Of a DNA stretch of 21,712 nucleotides, positions 1-8,072 are shown one piece after another; position 1 is the first letter of the stretch; every line of letters begins with the position of its first letter. The DNA is from a virus. The stretch covers positions 1-21,712 of IMG/VR virus record IMGVR_UViG_3300007345_000331, one strand, 5' to 3'. Below the pieces are notes generated by a model. It had not been told where the DNA came from and ran no database searches. It saw only the letters and a program-made list of their open reading frames with translations. Position numbers and translations under genes: made by a program.

Positions 1-2886
1 AGCGGCGTCATTGACGGCGACGATCTCTACGCTCTGGCGGTCGACGCCATGGAGCGGTCGGGCATGAGCGCTGACAGGGCCAAGGCCATCATCAACCGTG
101 GACTGAAGGACAACGGCTACGACGGCATCCTTGGCACGATTGACGACGAGGGCTTGGCACGCCCCATCGCAGCAATCTTCAACGGCGAAAACGTCCGCAG
201 CTTGAAGTCCCCGGACCTCCCGGTCGACGTCGTCGAAGACGCCATCGCCCCAACCGGCATCGGTTCCCAGTTCTTTGATCTGGTTGCCAGCGAGAACCAG
301 CTTCCGCCAGCTTCGGCTGCCGCGCTTGAAGACCACTTCAACCTAGCCGGTATACCGAAGGCGCTGTCTTCGGCGATGGCGCAATCCGGCACCAAGTCTC
401 GCGGTCGCAATCCCCTGATGAAGGGCTGGGACGTCATCATGGCGGGCGCTGACGGGCGTCTGCGTCGTGCGGGCATGGAGTGGCTGGCCGATAGCTTTGA
501 CCGCTTCACCGTCGACCAGACGATTGCCCTTGGCCAGAAACTGATGCCAGTCGTTGATGGCCTGAACCAGCTCCCCGGCATGCCTAAGAACCTGCTCGGC
601 AAGATGGGCAACTACCTGCGCCAAGGCATGCAGGGCAACAAGCTGCCGCTGATGCCAGCCTTCGAAGAGCCAGCACCGATGCGCCGCATCCGGGCTGCTC
701 TGATTGACGAGAGCAAGATCGCCAACCTGCGTGGCGCAGCCGAGCAGGAGATGTTTGCGAAGATCCAAGGCCTGTTCCAGCAGCAGCTCCGCATGATGCA
801 GGCAGAGGGTATCCTCGTAGGCGACCTTGGCCCATCTTATTATCCGCAAGTCTGGAACCCCGACATCGTTGCCCGCGATCCTGAAGGCTTTAAAAGCCTG
901 ATGATTGCGTACTTCCAGCGGGAGCAGCCCAACGCATCAGGCGATGAAGCGAAGCAGTTCGCCGACAAAATCTTCACCAACATCACGGAAGGCGACACGG
1001 GCGTAGTCGACCTTGATGCAGTCGGCGCGTCCATGACTGACAGCGTGTCGTTCGCTCGGATGCTCAACTTCCACAAGCAAGCCCCCGAGCTGCTCGAAAG
1101 TGCAGAGAGGTTCATGGAGCAGTCTCTGATGGCGACCATGGCCCGCTACTTCGATCAGACCGAGCGCGCCATCCAGCAGGCCAAGCACCTTGGTATTCAC
1201 GGCCATATGGTCAGCGACTACGCCAAGTCGGCACAAGAAGGCATGAACGGCATGATCGAGGTCATGTCGACCGACAGGATCGTCACGACCAAGAAGAAGA
1301 CCGTCATGGCTGGCGATGGGGGCGTCCTCGAGGAAGATGAGCGGTTCAAGATCAAGATGCTGGATCGGGCTGCCGCAGACGCCGCAGTCAAGGCTGCCCT
1401 TGAGAAGATCCGAGGCGGTGGAGATGTCGCTGCCGCAGAGGCGATCCTCATCGCGGCTAACAAAGGCGCCTCGAAGAGTTCGCCACACTTCCAGCGGCGA
1501 GCGCGAGCTGTTGCGGCGGCGATGGCTGACTTCCCTGACCCGACTAAGTTGATGAGAGACGACATCAACGCTGCCGAAGGTTACAGCCGCCTGTTGATGC
1601 GGAAACCACTGGGCAGTTGGCCTCGATACCTTCGCAGCGCCTCTCGCAACGTGCGGATGTTCAACAACATCACGCTCCTGCCCTTCTCGACCATCACCTC
1701 GTTCTCGGACTTGGCCCTGCCCATCATCCGCACCGGCGACTTCAAGGCGGCGTGGCGTGGCTGGACGAAGTACCTTGGCGACGACGACTACCGGAACTCC
1801 ATCCGCGAGATCGGCGTGGCCATCGATGGCCTTGTCCATGAGCGGATGGCCCAACTCATCGGCGACCCCAGCAACATGGTGCAGTCCACCTTCTTCAAGA
1901 TGATCGGCCTAACGCCGTGGACGAACCTCAACCGTGCTGGCTCTGCGGCCATCGGCCATCAGGCGATGACGCACCATATGAACGCGCTGAAGAAGATGGG
2001 GGCGCAGGCAAAAGGCTCGCCTGCCTATAATTACCACGACCGCTTCCTGAAGAAACATGGCTTGAACTACGACGCCTCCCAGCCGGTGCCTGACATCACC
2101 GACGAGAACGTCAAGCGCGCCGTCATTCGGTTCGTCGACAACACCATCTTCTCACCTAAGCCGCAGGACATGCCGCTGTACGCAGCCACTCCATGGGGCG
2201 CGATGATCGCCCAGCTCAAGTCGTTCTCTATCATGTACGGGCGGTTCTTTGCTGAGATCATGGGCGACTTCAAGCCCGCCTTTGGCGCGGTTGCAGCGGG
2301 CGACTTCAACACCGCCCGCAAGTACATGACCCGCCCTGCCCTGCTGATGACACTCGGCCCAGCGGTTGCCGCTGGCTCGATTGCCACCAAGGACGTGGTC
2401 ATGGGTCGAGGTGGTGACGAAGGCCAAAGCTTCGGCCTGAACACCGACCGACGCTTCAGCCAGTTTATTGGCAAGGAATGGGCTGACGAAGACCTCGACG
2501 CGATGGCGGGCTGGTACTTGCAGTCCTTCCTGCAAGCAGGCGGCGCCGGTCTCTTGGGCGACCTGTTCATCACCACCGCCGAACAGCAAAGCAACGGCGC
2601 ATACGGGCGTGAGCGGATCAAGGAGACAATCTTTGGCCCAAGCTACGGTCTGGCAAACGATATGCTCAAGGTCGGCGAGGCCGCTATCGATGCAGCCACG
2701 GGCGGTGACAGCGCTGGCGTCCAGCGTCAGGGCGTTCGTGAGATCGTCAGCCGAGTGCCAGTCGTTGGCGGCATTAGACCGCTGCGTGAAGGTGCTGTCG
2801 ACCTCGTTCGCGAAGCAGACACCAAGTCCAGCGGCGTAGGCGGCGGACCATTCAAGCGGACAACCTACGGGACGACGAACTTCTGA
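1..2886 (+). CDS. Large polyvalent virion-associated protein, C-terminal part (5' end outside window)
   Basis: The frame is open from base 1, so the first ATG in the window (49) is probably internal and the gene starts upstream. The first ~60 residues, with GYDGI and a later ENVRS, resemble the end of the ADP-ribosyltransferase-like domain found in phage polyvalent proteins. The middle is helical and rich in Ala, Met and Gln. Near residues 690-740 (counted from 49) is a stretch with FVDNTIFSPKPQDMPLY followed by an LKSF segment, which I recognise from the large-polyvalent-protein-associated domains of podovirus-like internal virion proteins. Such proteins are thought to be packaged and ejected with the DNA. 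The stop overlaps the next start (TGATG), so the spanins are translationally coupled to it. The exact domain names need a profile search; the virion role is an inference. Confidence 0.72.
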   Translation, partial: SGVIDGDDLYALAVDAMERSGMSADRAKAIINRGLKDNGYDGILGTIDDEGLARPIAAIFNGENVRSLKSPDLPVDVVEDAIAPTGIGSQFFDLVASENQLPPASAAALEDHFNLAGIPKALSSAMAQSGTKSRGRNPLMKGWDVIMAGADGRLRRAGMEWLADSFDRFTVDQTIALGQKLMPVVDGLNQLPGMPKNLLGKMGNYLRQGMQGNKLPLMPAFEEPAPMRRIRAALIDESKIANLRGAAEQEMFAKIQGLFQQQLRMMQAEGILVGDLGPSYYPQVWNPDIVARDPEGFKSLMIAYFQREQPNASGDEAKQFADKIFTNITEGDTGVVDLDAVGASMTDSVSFARMLNFHKQAPELLESAERFMEQSLMATMARYFDQTERAIQQAKHLGIHGHMVSDYAKSAQEGMNGMIEVMSTDRIVTTKKKTVMAGDGGVLEEDERFKIKMLDRAAADAAVKAALEKIRGGGDVAAAEAILIAANKGASKSSPHFQRRARAVAAAMADFPDPTKLMRDDINAAEGYSRLLMRKPLGSWPRYLRSASRNVRMFNNITLLPFSTITSFSDLALPIIRTGDFKAAWRGWTKYLGDDDYRNSIREIGVAIDGLVHERMAQLIGDPSNMVQSTFFKMIGLTPWTNLNRAGSAAIGHQAMTHHMNALKKMGAQAKGSPAYNYHDRFLKKHGLNYDASQPVPDITDENVKRAVIRFVDNTIFSPKPQDMPLYAATPWGAMIAQLKSFSIMYGRFFAEIMGDFKPAFGAVAAGDFNTARKYMTRPALLMTLGPAVAAGSIATKDVVMGRGGDEGQSFGLNTDRRFSQFIGKEWADEDLDAMAGWYLQSFLQAGGAGLLGDLFITTAEQQSNGAYGRERIKETIFGPSYGLANDMLKVGEAAIDAATGGDSAGVQRQGVREIVSRVPVVGGIRPLREGAVDLVREADTKSSGVGGGPFKRTTYGTTNF

Positions 2887-3122
2887 TGGCTGAACTTGCA
2901 CAACAACTGGCCGCAGGCGGCGCTGCTCTTGGAGCGGCGCTGTTTGGCCTCCTGCTCTACATCGTGGGCCGTAAGGACGCGAAGAAGGCCAGCGACAAGC
3001 GGGCCGAGAAGAAACTGGAAGAGATCAAACGTGATGTCGAAGACATTGATCGTGTCGTGCGCACTAGCAGCGACGCTGATATTGACAAGCGGCTGCGCGA
3101 CGGAGGGTGGTTCCGTCAGTGA
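2886..3122 (+). CDS. Inner-membrane spanin (Rz-like i-spanin)
   Basis: A 78-residue protein with one hydrophobic N-terminal segment (about residues 9-27) followed by a charged, Lys/Glu-rich helix likely to form a coiled coil, ending in RDGGWFR. This is the usual plan of Rz-type inner spanins: anchored in the inner membrane, reaching across the periplasm and pairing with an outer-membrane lipoprotein to fuse the membranes at the end of lysis. The start overlaps the preceding stop (TGATG). The strongest support is the small lipoprotein gene nested in the +1 frame of its 3' half. No endolysin or holin is next to it, so those would lie elsewhere. Confidence 0.68.
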   Translation: MAELAQQLAAGGAALGAALFGLLLYIVGRKDAKKASDKRAEKKLEEIKRDVEDIDRVVRTSSDADIDKRLRDGGWFRQ

Positions 3123-3231
3123 CGCCTGCCAAGTGTACGACTATATTTACCCGGCGATGGGCGACACTTACGAGACGAAGAGGCAGGTCTTAGCCCACAA
3201 CCTGCTCCACCAGAAACTCTGCGAAGACTAG
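3034..3231 (+). CDS. Outer-membrane spanin lipoprotein (Rz1-like), nested in the i-spanin gene
   Basis: A 65-residue protein that starts at an internal ATG inside the i-spanin gene in another frame and runs 109 nt past its stop. Residues 1-20 form a lipoprotein signal (MSK, hydrophobic core) ending at LTSGC, with Cys21 as the predicted lipidated residue. The mature part holds two further Cys residues (C32, C63) and a HNLLHQKLC end, a pattern seen in o-spanins of alphaproteobacterial phages. An upstream in-frame ATG at 2896 exists, but starting there would bury the signal peptide. Its TAG stop shares the CTAG tetranucleotide with the stop of the convergent DUF3310 gene. Confidence 0.7.
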   Translation: MSKTLIVSCALAATLILTSGCATEGGSVSDACQVYDYIYPAMGDTYETKRQVLAHNLLHQKLCED

Positions 3232-3509
3232 ACGACCGGCTTGCCTTCGAGCTGCCTGATCCGCATCTCGCAGTAACGCATGGCCTTACGCCAATCAGTT
3301 ATTTCTGACTGCACGGCATCCATATTCTCATACAGCTTGAAGCCCGCCCGCGCGGAATACTTTGCGACGGCTCCACGAACGTAATAGCCCTGCGGGTCAT
3401 TGGCCATGATGTACTCGATTGGCTCGATGCCGTTCCGCTCGTTGGCGTAATGATCGGGGTGTTCGATCAGATCGTCACTCGGCTGTGGGCGCCCAAACTC
3501 GATAGTCAT
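3228..3509 (-). CDS. DUF3310 family phage protein
   Basis: 93 residues. The motif HPDHY followed by GIEPIEYI and a later AKYSARAGFK is the signature of DUF3310, a small family common in phages next to replication and recombination genes; its biochemical role is unsettled. I chose the ATG at 3509 because AGGAAG lies 6 nt upstream, although this overlaps the nuclease gene by 35 nt. It is the last gene of the minus-strand recombination operon and ends tail-to-tail with the o-spanin gene, with no terminator hairpin visible between them. Confidence 0.75.
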   Translation of the reverse strand: MTIEFGRPQPSDDLIEHPDHYANERNGIEPIEYIMANDPQGYYVRGAVAKYSARAGFKLYENMDAVQSEITDWRKAMRYCEMRIRQLEGKPVV

Positions 3510-4287
3510 CGCAAACTTCCTGTGCAGTCTCATTCTTGTGGGTGCAGAACCACCGGCCATCGTCCTGTGCGATGCTGTGCTGGCAGGTCGCGCAATCTGT
3601 GTCGGGCTGTCGGCCCTCGCGGCACACGCCCCGCTTGAAGCAAAACTTGCAGCGCCAGTCGTCGGGGTTGTCTGTCACTCTGGGGGCGTGCCCGCCCATC
3701 ACCCGCTCGGCTCGGGCCATCAGCGCGTGAAAGGCGATCTCGTCGAACTCCACGATCTCAGCGTGGTACTCGCTTGTGTCTTTGTTGTAGGCCAGCATCA
3801 CCGCCTTCTCGAAGCCAGCCATCCCCATGTAGGTCTGCATCTGGTCAACGTATTGCGGGTGCGATTTGCCGATCCCATGCTTGACGAAGGCCCGCCACTT
3901 GGAGGCGTTCATGGTTTTGATCTCAAGCAGCGCCAGCTCGCCATCGTCCAGCTCAATCTGGCCGTCGATGTTCCCACGGATGTGGCCTCCGTGCATAGAA
4001 TAAGCGAACTGGCGCCCGGTCACAGGGTCACGGTCTAGGACCGTTAGCTTCGACCGCTTGAGATCCCCGACGATAAGATCTTCGGCTTTATGTCCGAAGC
4101 CAAAGATCCGCTGAAGCTTGGGAGGAGGCTCATCGTCGGGAAAGCCGCGTAGAGAGAATGAAAGCGCGGCATCACAGGGACCGCCGACGTTACTGCCGCC
4201 GATGTAACGGCGTGCCTTCTGGTTGGCCCGAAGGCCAACGAAGCCCTCGTCGATGAGGGTCAGTATGTCGTCGGCGGTCTTTGGCAT
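3475..4287 (-). CDS. Cas4/RecB-like PD-(D/E)XK exonuclease with probable Fe-S cluster
   Basis: 270 residues. The PD-(D/E)XK core is visible as GNIDG (D108), then LEIKT (E122, K124) and a QMQTY helix (about 149-153), as in Cas4 and AddB/RecB-type nucleases. Four cysteines are placed as in the Cas4/AddB iron-sulfur cluster: C38 near the N terminus and C213, C216, C222 after the core. Beyond these, C232, C235, C248 and C259 form a second possible metal-binding knuckle. It probably resects DNA ends to make single strands for the SSB-like protein and the Sak4-like ATPase encoded just upstream. Its start overlaps the SSB stop (TGATG), so the two are coupled. Confidence 0.8.
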   Translation of the reverse strand: MPKTADDILTLIDEGFVGLRANQKARRYIGGSNVGGPCDAALSFSLRGFPDDEPPPKLQRIFGFGHKAEDLIVGDLKRSKLTVLDRDPVTGRQFAYSMHGGHIRGNIDGQIELDDGELALLEIKTMNASKWRAFVKHGIGKSHPQYVDQMQTYMGMAGFEKAVMLAYNKDTSEYHAEIVEFDEIAFHALMARAERVMGGHAPRVTDNPDDWRCKFCFKRGVCREGRQPDTDCATCQHSIAQDDGRWFCTHKNETAQEVCDDYRVWAPTAE

Positions 4288-4769
4288 CAGAACGGGATCG
4301 CGTCGTCAAAGTTCTGGGAGCTGGGGGCGGAAGTGAACGGGTCACTGGCCGGAGCCGGAGCTGGCGCCGGTGCAGGCACGTCCGCATCAGGCGCAAAAAC
4401 GCCCGTGATGTTTTTGTACTGGCCCGTGCTGCCATCGTCCCGGCGGAACGACTTGCCGGGTTCGACCCGGATCGTCACGCGCTTACCCTTGAACCAGCCG
4501 ATGTCGTCCGGGCGGTCAGGGTTGTGGTGGTCGGTGGCGACCAGATACTGCTTGAGGCGCTGCTCACTGATGCGCTTGCCGACCTCGTTGTCGCTGTACA
4601 GGCGCAGCGTGTCGGTCAACGTCCCACCGGAGCCGGACATATCGAGGCTGAGAGCGCCTGTCTGCGCGTCCCAATTGACGTCGGTGATCTCCACCTTGTG
4701 GACGCCAACGCCCAGTCGCGACGACTGGCTTACGTTGGACAGGTCTAGGTCTGAAAATGCGAAACTCAT
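4287..4769 (-). CDS. Phage single-stranded-DNA-binding-like protein (DUF669-like)
   Basis: 160 residues. The N-terminal ~115 residues look like a beta-rich domain with WFKGKRVTIRV. Then comes a Pro/Ala linker of alternating PA (about residues 131-141), and the protein ends in DDAIPF. An acidic tip ending in Pro-Phe is the hallmark of SSB proteins, where it recruits partner enzymes. The body is not a plain Ssb OB-fold by eye and fits the DUF669 group found beside Sak4-type ATPases. The overlap with the gene on each side (ATGA at 4769, TGATG at 4287) fits a coordinated recombination module. Binding to ssDNA is an inference from tail and context. Confidence 0.72.
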   Translation of the reverse strand: MSFAFSDLDLSNVSQSSRLGVGVHKVEITDVNWDAQTGALSLDMSGSGGTLTDTLRLYSDNEVGKRISEQRLKQYLVATDHHNPDRPDDIGWFKGKRVTIRVEPGKSFRRDDGSTGQYKNITGVFAPDADVPAPAPAPAPASDPFTSAPSSQNFDDAIPF

Positions 4770-5515
4770 TTCTTGTCTCCAGTCTGAATTCGCTTGATGA
4801 TCTCAACGATGTTCGACGTCTCTTCGATGGGGCGAGCAACGCCACGCGGGTCACGGACTTTGCCGTGCCACCCCATGATCTCGTCGGTGTAGATGACGCG
4901 CTTCACGACAGGCGCAGAGTTGCCCGACTTTGAAGCGACCTTGGCCCCGGCGAAGACGTTATCGAACAGCGCGGGCACCTTCTTGGACTGCTTCGATCCT
5001 TGGATCTGTGGCCAGTAGTGCGTGACGCCGTTGGCATCCGTCTCTTCTTTGGCCAAGCAGGTAAACAGGATGTGGTAGTCGTTCTGATCGCGCATCATGC
5101 GCAAGCAGCCCTCTACCGCCTTGCCGTAGTCGGCCCATACCTTGAAGGCGTTTTGCTCGCCGTAGAGTTTGTCGAAGTGTTTGTGGATAAGGTCACAAAG
5201 CTCAGTCAGGCTATCAACCATAATCCATTTGTAGCCCTGCTTCTTGAACTCGTCCGAGCGCATCATCTTCAGCAGGTCTTTAAAGGCCAGCCCCTCGCCA
5301 GCTCCTTCTTCCCAGCCCGTGAAGGCGACATAGTCGATCTCCACGTCCTGAAGGCTTTTAAGGCCCGCCTCACCTGAGAAGATAATCCCCTTCCCGTAGG
5401 CCTCGGCGTAATAGCGGGCGGTGTAAGTTTTTCCGAAGCCGTGATGCGCGTACAGCAGCGACTTCGACGGTTCGTCGAGCGCGATGCTGCTGGTACTTCG
5501 AATAGGTAAAGACAT
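4766..5515 (-). CDS. Sak4-like RecA-fold ATPase (phage recombinase, AAA_24-type)
   Basis: 249 residues. Walker A is AHHGFGKT at 23-30, where the usual first Gly is Ala; Walker B is WIMVDS at 97-102, followed by LTELCDLI. A later LFTCLAKEE strand matches the sensor region of Sak4-type single-domain RecA-like phage ATPases, which promote annealing or strand exchange together with a phage SSB. It is the first gene of a four-gene minus-strand operon. An AAAGGAG element lies about 10 nt before the ATG, and a promoter/operator lies further upstream (5540-5579). Alternative: a general phage nucleotide-binding protein of the same fold. Confidence 0.78.
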   Translation of the reverse strand: MSLPIRSTSSIALDEPSKSLLYAHHGFGKTYTARYYAEAYGKGIIFSGEAGLKSLQDVEIDYVAFTGWEEGAGEGLAFKDLLKMMRSDEFKKQGYKWIMVDSLTELCDLIHKHFDKLYGEQNAFKVWADYGKAVEGCLRMMRDQNDYHILFTCLAKEETDANGVTHYWPQIQGSKQSKKVPALFDNVFAGAKVASKSGNSAPVVKRVIYTDEIMGWHGKVRDPRGVARPIEETSNIVEIIKRIQTGDKK

Positions 5516-5539
5516 TTCGCTTGCTTCTCCTTTGCTGCG

Positions 5540-5579
5540 GTGTCAAAAATCAGTACACCACTTTTTAACACCACGTCAA
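5540..5579. promoter_or_regulatory. Divergent promoter/operator between recombination operon and repressor gene
   Basis: On the minus strand, -35 TTGACG (5579-5574), a 16-nt spacer and -10 TGTACT (5557-5552) precede the Sak4-like gene. The region carries inverted arms: GTGTCAAAAA starting at 5540 and TTTTTAACAC ending at 5571, around a GTAC at 5553-5556. The right arm sits 2 nt farther from the centre than in the copy at 8353. On the plus strand TTGCTG and TACACC, 16 nt apart, could serve the HTH gene at 5592. A repressor bound here would act on both directions; the HTH protein encoded next door is the obvious candidate. Confidence 0.6.
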
Positions 5580-5591
5580 CAAGGAAAGATC

Positions 5592-5801
5592 GTGATCGAT
5601 TTCGATAAGCTCGCTAAGTCCGTTGGGGGTCTCCCGAAACTCGCTGCTCTGGCAGGACGCAGCCGGACTGCTGTTTATCACTGGCGCAAGTCACGCGACA
5701 TGCGCGTGAGCGATCTCCTGCGGATCTGTGATGCCGCTGGCCTTGATGCGCGTGAGTTTCTGCTTGCGGAGGAGAACGCAACGAATGACGAGCTGGATTG
5801 A
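5592..5801 (+). CDS. Small HTH DNA-binding protein (Cro/repressor-like)
   Basis: 69 residues from a GTG start at 5592 with AAGGA 7-11 nt upstream. A longer frame back to 5484 would read through the operator and antisense to the Sak4-like gene, so I reject it. Residues ~10-50 form a compact helix-turn-helix (GGLPKLAALAGRSRTAVYHW then RICDAAGLD) similar to Cro-type repressors. It faces the recombination operon across the shared operator and overlaps the primase start by 17 nt, so it probably autoregulates and sets the level of replication genes. The target motif is inferred from position only. Confidence 0.7.
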   Translation: MIDFDKLAKSVGGLPKLAALAGRSRTAVYHWRKSRDMRVSDLLRICDAAGLDAREFLLAEENATNDELD

Positions 5802-7800
5802 TCACGCCCTAGAACTGCACGAAGAGGGGCTGAATGTTTTACCGATCTTTAAGGGCAGCAAGCTGCCAATCGTGCAGTGGAAGCAATGGCAGCAGCAAGA
5901 CCAGACGGAACAAGACCTTCTAGATATTGCTGACTATTTTCAGGGCGATACACCGCCAAGCTGGCTGATCGACTTGGGTGACCGTCACGGCGGACGGCCA
6001 TGGTTGTCGGCCAGCCGCAAGCAACGGCAGCATTGGCCAGAGCCGGTCGAGCTGGACATGGGTATCGTCTGCGGCATGCGGGCTGGCATCGTTGTTGTGG
6101 ACGTCGACAACGAAGAAGCACAGCAGCACGCCGAGCAGTGGGGCGTGACCAGAACTCCTATGGCCGCAGCCACACGGCGCGGCACGCACTACTATTTCAA
6201 GCACCCCGGCAAGCTGGTACAGAGCAATGCCGGTGTCGGCGTCGTTGGGCTGGATGTCAGGGGCGACGGGGGATACGCCCGTGTGCCGCCCAGCACCGAC
6301 ATGAAGTGGTTAAGGCGGGTTAACATTGACGAGCTGCCGCCGTATCCCAATCTGACCGCCGCTGTGCCAGCGAAGGCCGAGCCACAGAAGGCTGTAATCT
6401 ACGATCTGAGCGGCACAAGACTGCCCGACGAGACCGCCGAAGACTGGCTGAAGGGCAAGTGCAACGGCTCACGCATAGGCAAGGGCGAGCGCAACAACAC
6501 TATGGCCAAGGTTGTCGGCATGCTCATCAAGGAGCGCCGTGACAAAGACTGGGTCATCAAGCAGGCGCAAGAGCTTGGGGCCAAATACTTTGACCACAAA
6601 AAGTATGCGGGCGATGAGACTGTCCGCATCGTCGAGAGCCTGTGGGGGATCGACCAAAAGAACCACGGCGAGAAGTACGAAGAGCCGGTCGAGGTCGAGC
6701 TGCCTACCATCGGCTACATCAGCGACGCCAACAGCGAAGAGTTTATCGCAGCCATGCCGCCGCGCATGCCCGCCTACGTGGAGACGATCCTTGAGCCGGG
6801 TAAGGCAACGATGGTGGCGGGCTACGCTGGCTCGGGCAAGTCTGAGCTGTTGATGATGCTGCTCAAGGCAGCGTGCGATCCAAGCAAGCTCGGCACCTAC
6901 GTTGGCCCATGGCAGATCCAGCAGACCGCCAAGGCGCTGGTGCTTGACCCGGAGAACAACCCACACCTGATCACCGACCGCCTGAAGCGCTTCGGCTTGA
7001 TCGGCAACAGCGGAGATAACCTGCGCGTTATACCGGGCAGCGTGCCCGGACCAGACGGCATGGTCGACATGGCGCTGAACCTTCGTGAGGACGTTGGCCT
7101 CAAGCGGCTGGGCGGGCTGCTGTCGCAGCACAACCCCGACATCGTCGTCTTTGACACGGTGCGCTCTCACTTCCCCGGCCTGAAAGAGAATGAGGCCAGC
7201 GAGTGGACAGACTACAACGTGATCACGCAGAAGCTCTGCCGCATGGGCCTTTGCGTTGTGTGGCTGCACCACAGCAACAAGCCCGGTCCTGACGGCTACG
7301 CCACCGAGGCTGGCTCGAGCCACGCACTGACCAACATCAGCACGCAGATTTTCGTTAAGCCCGTCTACGAGGATGAGGCCATGGCCCAGCGCAAACACGG
7401 CATATGGAACGACGACGAGCGGTTTGCTTACGTGGATGCCAACGGCTCAGTGATGACGCCTCGCCAGCAGATCATGGCGGCGAACGGCATCCGTGACGAC
7501 TTCAGCCGTGTGAGCCAGATCAGCTACGGCAAGGTGCGAGAGGCCAACCCCATCACAGAGCGCACCTACTACCTTGGCCAGACGATTGCGCCGGTCGAGT
7601 GGCGGCCACTGCTGTTCAGCACCCGCTCAGTCAAGCAGGCGGCACAGAACCTGTTCATGTCACTGGTGCAAAGGGGTGACCCGAACGCGCTGCTGACGGT
7701 CAGTCAGAAGCTCCACGTTCCGATGCCGCAACTTGTCGAGTGGGGTCTACGCGCCGAGGCCCAAGATAGACAACTTCCGCAGGGCCAAACAGCTCTCTAA
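5785..7800 (+). CDS. Bifunctional primase-polymerase / superfamily helicase
   Basis: 671 residues from ATG 5785, with GGAGGAG about 10 nt upstream. The N-terminal half is a Prim-Pol (archaeo-eukaryotic primase fold): DVD at 106-108, RRGTHYYF with H135, and GLDVRGDGGY (D157), the three catalytic blocks of the family. The C-terminal half is a RecA-fold helicase of the RepA/KaiC type: Walker A GYAGSGKS at 346-353, Walker B PDIVVFDT at 451-458, then VVWLHHSNKPG. It should prime and unwind phage DNA at the origin. The next gene-free stretch carries origin-like structures. The last ~16 residues (EAQDRQLPQGQTAL) look unnatural; one base removed from the GGGG at 7742-7745 would give a longer tail ending at 7855. 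Confidence 0.88.
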   Translation: MTSWIDHALELHEEGLNVLPIFKGSKLPIVQWKQWQQQDQTEQDLLDIADYFQGDTPPSWLIDLGDRHGGRPWLSASRKQRQHWPEPVELDMGIVCGMRAGIVVVDVDNEEAQQHAEQWGVTRTPMAAATRRGTHYYFKHPGKLVQSNAGVGVVGLDVRGDGGYARVPPSTDMKWLRRVNIDELPPYPNLTAAVPAKAEPQKAVIYDLSGTRLPDETAEDWLKGKCNGSRIGKGERNNTMAKVVGMLIKERRDKDWVIKQAQELGAKYFDHKKYAGDETVRIVESLWGIDQKNHGEKYEEPVEVELPTIGYISDANSEEFIAAMPPRMPAYVETILEPGKATMVAGYAGSGKSELLMMLLKAACDPSKLGTYVGPWQIQQTAKALVLDPENNPHLITDRLKRFGLIGNSGDNLRVIPGSVPGPDGMVDMALNLREDVGLKRLGGLLSQHNPDIVVFDTVRSHFPGLKENEASEWTDYNVITQKLCRMGLCVVWLHHSNKPGPDGYATEAGSSHALTNISTQIFVKPVYEDEAMAQRKHGIWNDDERFAYVDANGSVMTPRQQIMAANGIRDDFSRVSQISYGKVREANPITERTYYLGQTIAPVEWRPLLFSTRSVKQAAQNLFMSLVQRGDPNALLTVSQKLHVPMPQLVEWGLRAEAQDRQLPQGQTAL

Positions 7801-7935
7801 CTTTATCGATGAAGGCGGCGACCTGCGGCTCTGCCGCACGGTTGCGGGCTGCTAATTCTTTCTGCCCAACTGTATCAAATTTTACGCTTTTCAAAAGATG
7901 CACTTTCCAGCAAGAACCGCTTAGCCGGGAAGACT

Positions 7936-7967
7936 GTTTTGCTCGGACCCTAAGGGGAGAGCAAAAC
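7936..7967. repeat. Perfect 9-bp inverted repeat (hairpin)
   Basis: Arms GTTTTGCTC (7936-7944) and GAGCAAAAC (7959-7967) pair perfectly; inside, CCC and GGG around TAA can extend the structure. The right arm is preceded by GGGGA, giving GGGGAGAGC, the same start as the element at 7982. Confidence 0.7.
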
Positions 7968-7981
7968 CAAGCTGAATGACT

Positions 7982-8046
7982 GGGGAGAGCGAACTCCTGT
8001 TCGCGAACGAACTTCAGAAGAGAGCACTCATGTGCTCGAACGAACT
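7982..8046 (+). repeat. Tandem hairpin units, each followed by CGAACGAACT
   Basis: Unit 1: stem GCGAAC/GTTCGC with loop TCCT (7989-8004), then CGAACGAACT (8004-8013). Unit 2: stem GAGCAC/GTGCTC with loop TCAT (8022-8037), then CGAACGAACT (8037-8046). The units are 33 bp apart. Bases 7982-8008 recur inverted at 8277-8251. Confidence 0.75.
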
Positions 8047-8072
8047 ACTAAACGACGAGCTATATATATAGG

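Noticed and set aside
937-1854. Long minus-strand frame (305 codons) inside the polyvalent protein gene
   Set aside because: Antisense frame in GC-rich coding DNA; no RBS, no recognisable motif, and the plus frame is clearly coding.
4340-4385. GC-rich repetitive run as a DNA repeat element
   Set aside because: It encodes the Pro/Ala linker of the SSB-like protein.
7700-7903. Minus-strand 67-codon frame overlapping the end of the primase gene
   Set aside because: It starts with GTG without an RBS at the right distance, and its best-looking part is antisense to the alternative primase tail.
7982-8046. Spaced repeats as a CRISPR array
   Set aside because: Only two units, each repeat is 10 bp, and the units are hairpins; no cas gene is present.
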